A program made the translations under genes and the position numbers. From assembly GCF_026239735.1 (NCBI RefSeq), contig NZ_JAPIVT010000001.1, positions 496,001-560,000 on the forward strand: a stretch of DNA of 64,000 bases. The letters run 5' to 3'. Below are positions 34,105 through 41,062 of this stretch, piece by piece. The notes beneath the pieces were generated by a model. That model ran no database searches. It was not told the origin of the DNA and saw only the letters and a list, made by a program, of their open reading frames with translations. The DNA is from Pedobacter sp. MC2016-05 (GTDB taxonomy: Bacteria > Bacteroidota > Bacteroidia > Sphingobacteriales > Sphingobacteriaceae). Position 1 is the first letter of the stretch; every line of letters starts with the position of its first letter.

Positions 34105-36147
34105 ATGAAATTTAACATTACTTCAGAATATAAACCTACCGGAGATCAGCCAAATGCAATTAAGCAATTAGTTGATGGTGTAAACGCCAACGAACATTAT
34201 CAAACATTATTAGGTGTTACAGGCTCCGGAAAAACATTTACCATAGCCAACGTAATTGAGCAAACCCAAAAGCCAACGCTAATCTTAAGTCATAACAAAA
34301 CTTTGGCAGCGCAGCTTTATGGCGAGTTCAAGAATTTTTTTCCTGAGAACTCGGTTAATTATTTCGTTTCCTATTACGATTACTATCAGCCAGAGGCTTT
34401 TATCGCTTCGAGCAATACCTATATTGAAAAAGACTTAAGCATTAATGAAGAGATTGAAAAACTCCGTTTGCGCACTACATCGTCTTTAATGAGCGGTCGA
34501 AGAGATATTATTGTGGTTTCTTCTATTTCCTGCATTTACGGTATGGGAAACCCCGAAGACTTTTCCCGGATGGTTTTCCGCTTTGGCGTAGGTTTAAGGA
34601 TTTCGAGAAATGCTTTTTTACATAGTTTGGTAGAAATTTTATATTCTCGCACCACAACCGAGTTCAAACGGGGAACTTTTAGGGTTAAAGGTGATACCGT
34701 AGATATTTACCCGGCATATTTGGATCATGCCTATCGCATTTCTTTTTTCGGCGATGATATTGAAGAACTTTCTGCTATTGATCCGGTATCGGGTAAAACA
34801 TTGGAAAAGTTGGAAGATATGGCCATTTACCCGGCCAACCTCTTCGTTACACCAAAAGATCGGTTCAATCAATCCATCTGGGGAATACAGGAAGAGCTGG
34901 AAATCCGCAAGAACCAGTTGATCGCCGACAGGCATTTGTTAGAAGCCAAAAGATTGGAAGAACGCACCAACTTCGATATCGAAATGATGAAGGAGTTGGG
35001 TTATTGCTCAGGAATTGAAAACTATTCACGTTTCTTCGATGGTCGCCAGCCTGGAATGCGCCCTTTCTGCCTGTTAGATTATTTTCCAGATGATTATCTG
35101 ATGGTAATTGATGAAAGTCACGTTACGGTGCCGCAGATCAGGGCCATGTATGGTGGCGACAGATCTCGGAAATTATCCCTTGTGGAGTATGGATTTCGTT
35201 TGCCAGCTGCGCTGGATAACAGACCGCTAAATTTTAACGAGTTCGAGGCTTTGGCACCGCAAACTATATACGTAAGCGCAACGCCTGCGGAATATGAATT
35301 GGAGAAATCGGAAGGTGTGGTGGTAGAGCAAGTGATTCGTCCGACGGGTTTACTCGATCCGGTGATCGAAATCAGGCCTGCAATTAATCAGGTAGATGAT
35401 TTGCTGGATGAAATCGACTTAACCATAAAAGATGGTGGACGCATTTTGGTAACAACTTTAACCAAACGCATGGCCGAAGAATTGACCAAATATCTGGATC
35501 GTTTAAACATTAAAACAAGGTACATCCACTCAGAGATAAAAACTTTAGAAAGGGTAGAAATTCTTCGTGGTTTACGTTTAGGGGAATTTGATGTTTTAGT
35601 GGGAATTAACTTGCTGCGTGAAGGACTTGATTTACCGGAGGTAACTTTGGTAGCCATTTTGGATGCAGATAAAGAAGGCTTTTTACGGTCAGAGAAATCA
35701 CTCATTCAAACCATTGGACGTGCCGCCCGTAACGATCGGGGCAGGGTAATTATGTATGCAGACGGAATTACCGAGAGCATGGAAAAAACAATTTCTGAAA
35801 CCAACCGCCGTCGCGATATTCAAATTGCTTACAATCTCGAGCATGGCATTACCCCTAAAACAGTTGGTAAATCTCGCGAAGCAATTTTAGAGCAGACCTC
35901 AGTACTTGATTTCTCTCAAGAAGCCAGTGATAATAAAGCAAGAGCTTATGTAGAAAATGCAGAAATCAGCATTGCGGCCGATCCAATTGTACAATATATG
36001 GGTAAAGCTGAGTTGCAAAAAGCGATAGATAATACGAAAAAGGACATGCAGAAAGCCGCAAAAGATATGGACTTTTTACAGGCTGCAAAATTGCGTGATG
36101 AAATGTTTGCCCTGGAAAAAATGTATAACGAAAAGTTTGCTAAGTAA
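34105..36147 (+). CDS. uvrB: Excinuclease ABC subunit B
   Basis: A 680-residue DNA-damage verifier of nucleotide excision repair, partner of UvrA and UvrC. Walker A is GVTGSGKT (37-44), the beta-hairpin region has VSYYDYYQPEA, the helicase motif reads DESHVTVPQIRAMYGGDRSRK, and the RAARN-type motif VI is QTIGRAARNDRG. The C-terminal UVR domain (KDMDFLQAAKLRDEM) binds UvrC. Length is normal. It may be the first gene of a unit with ywbE (54 nt downstream). The upstream promoter-like site nearly abuts the start. Confidence 0.97.
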   Translation: MKFNITSEYKPTGDQPNAIKQLVDGVNANEHYQTLLGVTGSGKTFTIANVIEQTQKPTLILSHNKTLAAQLYGEFKNFFPENSVNYFVSYYDYYQPEAFIASSNTYIEKDLSINEEIEKLRLRTTSSLMSGRRDIIVVSSISCIYGMGNPEDFSRMVFRFGVGLRISRNAFLHSLVEILYSRTTTEFKRGTFRVKGDTVDIYPAYLDHAYRISFFGDDIEELSAIDPVSGKTLEKLEDMAIYPANLFVTPKDRFNQSIWGIQEELEIRKNQLIADRHLLEAKRLEERTNFDIEMMKELGYCSGIENYSRFFDGRQPGMRPFCLLDYFPDDYLMVIDESHVTVPQIRAMYGGDRSRKLSLVEYGFRLPAALDNRPLNFNEFEALAPQTIYVSATPAEYELEKSEGVVVEQVIRPTGLLDPVIEIRPAINQVDDLLDEIDLTIKDGGRILVTTLTKRMAEELTKYLDRLNIKTRYIHSEIKTLERVEILRGLRLGEFDVLVGINLLREGLDLPEVTLVAILDADKEGFLRSEKSLIQTIGRAARNDRGRVIMYADGITESMEKTISETNRRRDIQIAYNLEHGITPKTVGKSREAILEQTSVLDFSQEASDNKARAYVENAEISIAADPIVQYMGKAELQKAIDNTKKDMQKAAKDMDFLQAAKLRDEMFALEKMYNEKFAK

Positions 36148-36201
36148 CGTTTTTACTTCCATTTTGCTAAAAATCGAAATTTATTCAGAATTTTGAAGCA
36201 A

Positions 36202-36399
36202 ATGAACGGTCAGAACAGAAAAGATATTTACCCAGGTTTAGAAGTTGGCATCATCCTAAAAAAAGATCAACGATCAGGAAATATTACTTATGGGGTGGTT
36301 CAAACACTACTTACCTCAGCGGCTTTTCACTCACGCGGAATCAAAGTGAGGTTGGAAGATGGGCAGGTTGGCAGAGTGGCAGAAATCGTAGAAGAATAA
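36202..36399 (+). CDS. YwbE family protein
   Basis: A small protein of 65 residues that matches YwbE: NGQNRKDIYPGLEVGIILKKDQ and GIKVRLEDGQVGRV. Function is unknown; the beta-rich sequence suggests an SH3-like or KOW-like barrel. The frame opens with TTG at 36193, but the ATG at 36202 is the better start. It lies 54 nt after uvrB in the same direction and may share its transcript. Confidence 0.85.
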   Translation: MNGQNRKDIYPGLEVGIILKKDQRSGNITYGVVQTLLTSAAFHSRGIKVRLEDGQVGRVAEIVEE

Positions 36400-36485
36400 A
36401 ATTTTCTTTCATATTTTCGCCTTTTATTTTGTAATGGGAATGCAATTAAAGAATTAAGAAGTAACAAAATAAATTTTGGTACGTC

Positions 36486-36493
36486 TATATTTG
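36486..36493 (+). promoter_or_regulatory. -7 box for DUF4834 gene
   Basis: TATATTTG matches TAnnTTTG and lies 20 nt before the ATG at 36514. A -33 element at the right distance is not clear. Confidence 0.4.
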
Positions 36494-36513
36494 TAACAAC
36501 ACTAAATTAAAGA

Positions 36514-36771
36514 ATGGCATTTATTAAATTTATATTCATCGCAATATTAGTTCTTTGGATCATCAGAATGTTGATTCGATTGATATTGCCGATGCTGTTT
36601 AATAACCTGGCCAGCAAAATGCAACAACAAGCAAGCGGACAGGGGCAGCAGCAACAACAGCGAAGATCGAAACCGGAAGGGGCAATTTCTATAGATTATA
36701 TGCCGCCTAAACCCGATCAAAGTAAAACGGATAAACTCGGCGACTTTGTAGATTACGAAGAAGTTAAATAG
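36514..36771 (+). CDS. DUF4834 family small membrane protein
   Basis: An 85-residue protein with a hydrophobic N-terminus (about 4-30) that forms one or two membrane segments. A Gln-rich cytoplasmic part (QQASGQGQQQQQRR) follows, and then the conserved tail IDYMPPKP and KLGDFVDYEEVK, typical of DUF4834 in Bacteroidota. Function is unknown. It has a -7-like site before it and a terminator after it, so it is probably monocistronic. Confidence 0.85.
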   Translation: MAFIKFIFIAILVLWIIRMLIRLILPMLFNNLASKMQQQASGQGQQQQQRRSKPEGAISIDYMPPKPDQSKTDKLGDFVDYEEVK

Positions 36772-36776
36772 TATTC

Positions 36777-36805
36777 AAGTCCTGATGAAAATCAGGACTT
36801 TTTTT
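36777..36805 (+). terminator. Intrinsic terminator after DUF4834 gene
   Basis: Arms AAGTCCTGAT (36777-36786) and ATCAGGACTT (36791-36800) pair perfectly over 10 bp with a GAAA loop and a T run. Confidence 0.92.
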
Positions 36806-36882
36806 AGCTTTACCTACAACGATGTATTCCTTCAAAAGATAGACTAGTTACTGGTGGCTTATTACAGTTCCAGTCTATCCCT

Positions 36883-37359
36883 TTAATCTATGCTTAGGTC
36901 TTGAAATAGCCCATTCTCCGCTGCAGCTTTGATCATCAAATTCCTCTTCCTCAGTAAATCGACCATATATTCTTTTAGAAACAACTGCTCTACAATCAAC
37001 CCGAAAATTCCGGCAGGAGCATTAAATTCAAAAATATCGGTCATTTCTGTCACGTCCTGTATTGATGTGAACAAATGTTGATGGTGTAGCTTTTTAAATG
37101 GACCTTTTATCATTTCATCAATAAAGCAAACGGGGCTTTCCATAGTGTTGACTTTGCTAGTCATGGTGAAATTTATCCCAAAGTTTCTTGCTTTCCAGGT
37201 AACGGTCTCATGTAGGTCAATCAATCCCGATTTTCGGCCAGCAATCGCTTCTTCTTTTGAAAACTTCATGGAGTGTACATGAAGATCAATGCTTCTGGCC
37301 AAATCGAAACATCTTTGCATCGGCGCCGCTATTAAGGTTTTTAGTATGACGGTAGGCAT
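36883..37359 (-). CDS. SRPBCC family protein
   Basis: A 158-residue START/Bet v1-like protein. It opens with a beta strand TVILKTLIAAPMQRCFDLARSIDLHVHSM, the usual SRPBCC start, and has a long C-terminal helix (EYMVDLLRKRNLMIKAAAE). Members bind hydrophobic ligands or act as cyclases or ligand carriers. It is the last gene of the GbsR-DUF393-TIGR01777-SRPBCC unit and starts 68 nt after the epimerase gene stop. The ligand is unknown. Confidence 0.85.
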   Translation of the reverse strand: MPTVILKTLIAAPMQRCFDLARSIDLHVHSMKFSKEEAIAGRKSGLIDLHETVTWKARNFGINFTMTSKVNTMESPVCFIDEMIKGPFKKLHHQHLFTSIQDVTEMTDIFEFNAPAGIFGLIVEQLFLKEYMVDLLRKRNLMIKAAAENGLFQDLSID

Positions 37360-37427
37360 CTTCTTTTTACTCCCATTTTTATTTTTGGCTTGGATTTATT
37401 TGAATCTTAATTACCCGTGGAGCGTAT

Positions 37428-38354
37428 TTAAATTCTTAAACTCACAATATCATGTACAGCATCTTCAATTTTTCGATACTGAAATTCAAATCCATTATCA
37501 AGTAATACAGCTGGTTTAACCCACCTGCTTTTTAAAATTAATTCGGTTTCGGTGCCAATAATTGCTGCACCAATGCTCAGTAACCAGGCAGGCGTTGGTA
37601 AACCAAACGGAATTCCATAGGTTTTTCTAATGGTTTTCATTAGCATGTTATTTGTGACGGCATCTGGAGAAGTGCAATTCACTACGCCGTTAATGGCTTC
37701 GTTTTTAAGTAACCATTGGATACTGTGAATTGCATCTTGTTCATGTACCCAATTCACAAACTGATGACCATCACCTTGTTTGCCGCCCAAACCAAGTTTT
37801 ACCAGGTTAAGCAATCTTGGAAATGCGCCGTCGCTGCGGCCTAATACAATTCCCATTCTTAGCGCTATCTTTCTTGTTCGAGGGGTTTCTGTTTCGAAGA
37901 AACAACTTTCCCAGGCTTTACATACATCAATAGAAAAACCGTAGCCAATTTCTCCTGTATACTCATCCTGTGGGCGATCTTCGGCATGGCGATAGATAGT
38001 AGCGGAGGTAATATTGATCCAGAGCTTAGGTGGATTTAGCAAACTCGGTATTACATTACTCAACAAACGGGTAGGAATAACCCTTGAATTTATTATTTCC
38101 TGCTGATTTTGTTTAGTGTACCTGCAGTTGACGTTCTTCCCGCACAGGTTTACCAATAAATCAGCATCCTCAATAGCCTTGGTCCATTCACTTTCGGTTT
38201 TCCCATCCCATAAAATTGTTCTTACATTTCCATTTTGCGCTTTTTGTTTTCTACTCAAAATAATCACTTCGTTTGCTAAGCTACTAAAGTGCTTGGCTAA
38301 CAAGCCCCCCAAATATCCATTTCCACCAGCTAATACTATTTTATTGTAAATCAT
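37428..38354 (-). CDS. TIGR01777 family NAD(P)-dependent epimerase-like oxidoreductase
   Basis: A 308-residue short-chain-type dehydrogenase with GGNGYLGGLLAKHF (about 10-23) for dinucleotide binding. ALRMGIVLGRSDGAFPRLLN and FVNWVHEQDAIHSI are typical of TIGR01777 (YfcH-like) proteins. Activity and substrate have not been settled for this family. It starts 5 nt after the DUF393 gene's stop, so translation coupling is likely, and the SRPBCC gene follows. Confidence 0.9.
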   Translation of the reverse strand: MIYNKIVLAGGNGYLGGLLAKHFSSLANEVIILSRKQKAQNGNVRTILWDGKTESEWTKAIEDADLLVNLCGKNVNCRYTKQNQQEIINSRVIPTRLLSNVIPSLLNPPKLWINITSATIYRHAEDRPQDEYTGEIGYGFSIDVCKAWESCFFETETPRTRKIALRMGIVLGRSDGAFPRLLNLVKLGLGGKQGDGHQFVNWVHEQDAIHSIQWLLKNEAINGVVNCTSPDAVTNNMLMKTIRKTYGIPFGLPTPAWLLSIGAAIIGTETELILKSRWVKPAVLLDNGFEFQYRKIEDAVHDIVSLRI

Positions 38355-38359
38355 GACGG

Positions 38360-39175
38360 CTATAAGTTAAAAATTAAACCCAAAATAATTAGGCGATAAA
38401 CTGCCCAGGTAACACTCATTATCCAACCCAGTTGCAAAAGTTTACTTCTTCGAATATGTTCTAAAAACATTAAACCCGCTACAAATAAAAAGTATAAAAC
38501 ATACAATGCCGGATGGACATTAAAAAGCTGATGGGCAAGCAAACCTAAACTTAACAGAAGTGAGCCGGCAAAAGAGATCGTCATCATATTGCCTAAATAA
38601 TCCCAAAGCTTCTCTTTGCGATAAAAACTAATAATTATCCCCTGAAACAATATTTGTCCGCCACAAATAAAATACTCCCTATAAGCACTTCCCAGTGGAA
38701 CATAATTGCTTAATAAATGTGCATAAGCAGTTAAAATGTATGCCGTTACAAACCAGGTCAATAGGAGGTAAGCAATACGATAGTGAAGTTTAAAGGAGGG
38801 TTGAACGCTATTGAATTTGGTATTTGCAGGAATAATGACTTTTCTGTTGTAGGAAACCAAAGCGTAAAGCTTAGCCATAATGAAAAGGAATGGTCCAAAT
38901 GCAAATAGCGGCTTAAATACCGGCATGGCGTGTCCAATGATTTTAAATAAACTAGTTATACCATAAGTTACTTCGCCATTTTCCGTATTAACCAATGCAA
39001 TTTCATTGGCTGCCCGTTGCCTGTCAACCAGCGGACAAACATGTGCCGGCATATGCTGATAGGCTACTCTTCCGTTTAATTCCAACATACCAGCTTTAAC
39101 AAATCCCTTGGTATAGAGGTGGCACATTGGGCATTCTTCATCAAATAAAATGAGGTGGTTGTTTAGTGCTTTCAT
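38360..39175 (-). CDS. DUF393 (DCC1-like) thiol-disulfide oxidoreductase fused to membrane domain
   Basis: A 271-residue protein. The N-terminal DUF393/DCC domain has LILFDEECPMCHLYTKGF with Cys15-x-x-Cys18, a thioredoxin-like redox pair. The C-terminal ~150 residues contain about five hydrophobic spans, so it is an inner-membrane protein. It heads a minus-strand run with TIGR01777 and SRPBCC genes. An inverted repeat TTTCA-N8-TGAAA ends 16 nt before its ATG. Its role is unknown, and a link to membrane lipids or carotenoids is speculation. Confidence 0.82.
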   Translation of the reverse strand: MKALNNHLILFDEECPMCHLYTKGFVKAGMLELNGRVAYQHMPAHVCPLVDRQRAANEIALVNTENGEVTYGITSLFKIIGHAMPVFKPLFAFGPFLFIMAKLYALVSYNRKVIIPANTKFNSVQPSFKLHYRIAYLLLTWFVTAYILTAYAHLLSNYVPLGSAYREYFICGGQILFQGIIISFYRKEKLWDYLGNMMTISFAGSLLLSLGLLAHQLFNVHPALYVLYFLFVAGLMFLEHIRRSKLLQLGWIMSVTWAVYRLIILGLIFNL

Positions 39176-39191
39176 TGTTCTATATTTTAAA

Positions 39192-39211
39192 CTTTCAGTA
39201 AAAAATGAAAG
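39192..39211. promoter_or_regulatory. Operator-like inverted repeat, copy A (DUF393 operon)
   Basis: CTTTCA (39192-39197) and TGAAAG (39206-39211) are perfect arms with an 8-nt spacer, immediately upstream of the DUF393 start. The same architecture recurs upstream of the GbsR gene (39812-39829). Confidence 0.6.
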
Positions 39212-39278
39212 ATTGGATTAAAAAATAAAGCCACTTGGGCTTTAAGCTCCTCCACTTCATGGAGGGTGGGAGTTGGGA

Positions 39279-39785
39279 CTATTTAAAAACCTTTAAAACA
39301 GATCCCCAGAACCAGCTTTCTTCAGCTTTTAGCATGGTTTCCAATGTTTTATCTACATTTGCGGCAAGCTTATTAATATCTGTAATTGACTTTTTAAACG
39401 TTTTATATTCCGGATCTTTATCATCACCCTGAACAGATGAAAGCTCATTTAATACTTTCAGTACAGGCTCTAATTCTCTCTTTTTTCTCTCCTTAGCTAC
39501 TTGCCTGGCAATGTTCCAAACATCTTTATCTGCAAAAAAATATTCCTTTCGTTCGCCGGCTTTATGCTGCTTTTCAATCAATCCCCATCCAATTAAATCC
39601 CTCAAGGTCATATTTGCATTTCCCCTAGAGATACTCAAAGTTTCCATAATCTCTTCTGTAGTTAATGCTTCAGGAGAGATTAGTAATAAAGCATGCACCT
39701 GGGCCATTGTACGGTTAATGCCCCATTCAGATCCCAACTTACCCCATGCTTCAATGAATTTTAATTTTGCTGCTGCTAATTCCAT
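39279..39785 (-). CDS. GbsR/MarR family transcriptional regulator
   Basis: A 168-residue winged-helix regulator of the GbsR type. The recognition-helix region is TTEEIMETLSISRGNANMTLRDLIGWGLI, with the wing GERKEYFFADKD following and a helical C-terminal dimerisation part. The frame is open to 39803, but the ATG at 39785 (MELAAAKLKFIEAWG) is the family-type start. It is followed by the DUF393-TIGR01777-SRPBCC unit after 103 bp. A TTTCA-N8-TGAAA site overlaps its own -33 box, suggesting autoregulation. The ligand is unknown. Confidence 0.88.
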   Translation of the reverse strand: MELAAAKLKFIEAWGKLGSEWGINRTMAQVHALLLISPEALTTEEIMETLSISRGNANMTLRDLIGWGLIEKQHKAGERKEYFFADKDVWNIARQVAKERKKRELEPVLKVLNELSSVQGDDKDPEYKTFKKSITDINKLAANVDKTLETMLKAEESWFWGSVLKVFK

Positions 39786-39788
39786 AAA

Positions 39789-39829
39789 CAAATATAACAA
39801 CATTTTTAAAGTTTCAAAAATTATTGAAA
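39789..39829 (-). promoter_or_regulatory. GbsR promoter with overlapping operator-like repeat (copy B)
   Basis: On the minus strand, TTTG (39818 to 39815), 18 nt and TATATTTG (39796 to 39789) form a good Bacteroidota promoter. The repeat TTTCA (39812-39816) N8 TGAAA (39825-39829) covers the -33 box. A further TGAAAG half-site is at 39842-39847. The -7 box ends 3 nt before the ATG. Confidence 0.6.
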
Positions 39830-39850
39830 GTTTATTTTTTCTGAAAGCTG

Positions 39851-40933
39851 TTATTTGGATTCTCTTTTAATTTGGTCTATCAGTTGCTGGAAACTAGCAT
39901 TCTCATCTAAGGTATTTAGCAAATCGGTTTGACCTCGATCAAAATAGACAGAGAGGCGCAAAACCGGCAAGGCAAGCTTAGGCTCAAATAAGGTGCCGGG
40001 GGCAAAGCCCGGTTCATTGTTTTTCGCTCTATCCCGATCGAACTTAACCGTTGTATGCACATATTCCTCATGCTGCTTTTCGCCTTTCATATACGGAATT
40101 AACCAATCGACACTTCTCTGTATCGACGAGCCGGCGCCAGATTGATAGGTGTAAAAATTTTCGCCTTTTGCCCGATCAATCATAATGGCTAGCTCGAGCA
40201 TCGGTTCCAGGTCATAAATATGATAGTGCATGGCATCACGTTCTTTAAAATCTAAACTGGTACCGTCAGCATACAAATTGATATTGATATGCTGCTTTAA
40301 TTTTTCAATTGTCCAGTCGATCAATCCCTTGTCGTTTAGGGCATAGCCGATTTCACCCACAACCTTTAATCGGTGTGCATTCCAGTTATTGATAGCCGTG
40401 CCTCTTCCGGTTTGCATTCGCTTGCTGTTGATCTCTGCCAGAGCGGTTTCCTTTAGCCATTTTTCGATTAGTGACTTGTCTTTACCGCCGATCAAATTTC
40501 TGATTAAATCATAGGCTTCAACCGCTTTATCCAAATTGGTATCATCTATTGGGTTACCATTTGGCTGGTTGATTTTTGCCCATGCGATTAACAAGGACAA
40601 AGATTTATCTAAATATTGTTTATTTCCAGTAAGCCGATATTGCAGAGCAAGCGTATACATTTTATTCATATCGGCCAATGCTTGCTGAGTTTTTATCTTT
40701 TTAGGGTTTCCTTTCAATAGACCTTCAGTCCTGATCGTATCAATTGGATTCGGTTGATCGAAAAGAAAAGAAGAAGCCAGTTTTTCAAAACTACGGTAAA
40801 GCTTTTTATTCTTCTCCGTTGATGAATTTTCCAACTTCAAAGTTGATATCTCCTTTTGATTAAGGCTGACAATTTGTGTAAAACCTGAAAATGAAGCCAC
40901 TAAAATCAGTACTGTAATCACAAACTTTCTCAT
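39851..40933 (-). CDS. Alginate lyase family (PL5-like) secreted protein
   Basis: A 360-residue secreted protein with signal peptide RKFVITVLILVASFSGFTQ. It is rich in helices, as expected for the (alpha/alpha) barrel of the alginate-lyase superfamily. NNWNAHR (182-188) and RDAMHYHIYDLEPM (232-245) hold the Asn, His, Arg and Tyr residues that the family uses in catalysis. The substrate could be alginate or another uronate-containing glycan. It precedes the GbsR gene on the same strand but seems separately transcribed. No other alginate genes lie near. Confidence 0.85.
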   Translation of the reverse strand: MRKFVITVLILVASFSGFTQIVSLNQKEISTLKLENSSTEKNKKLYRSFEKLASSFLFDQPNPIDTIRTEGLLKGNPKKIKTQQALADMNKMYTLALQYRLTGNKQYLDKSLSLLIAWAKINQPNGNPIDDTNLDKAVEAYDLIRNLIGGKDKSLIEKWLKETALAEINSKRMQTGRGTAINNWNAHRLKVVGEIGYALNDKGLIDWTIEKLKQHININLYADGTSLDFKERDAMHYHIYDLEPMLELAIMIDRAKGENFYTYQSGAGSSIQRSVDWLIPYMKGEKQHEEYVHTTVKFDRDRAKNNEPGFAPGTLFEPKLALPVLRLSVYFDRGQTDLLNTLDENASFQQLIDQIKRESK

Positions 40934-41026
40934 AATAAAAGGGTTGAAATATAAATTGATAATACAAAACTAAATTTTTATTCCACTCACATTTAATTAA
41001 TTCCTTTTTTATCCCGCCCAAATTTT

Positions 41027-41034
41027 TATTTTTG
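41027..41034 (+). promoter_or_regulatory. -7 box for yfhO-type gene
   Basis: TATTTTTG matches TAnnTTTG and lies 28 nt before the ATG at 41063. Confidence 0.4.
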
Positions 41035-41062
41035 ACGTTCGTTTAAACTTAAACAAACCTTA

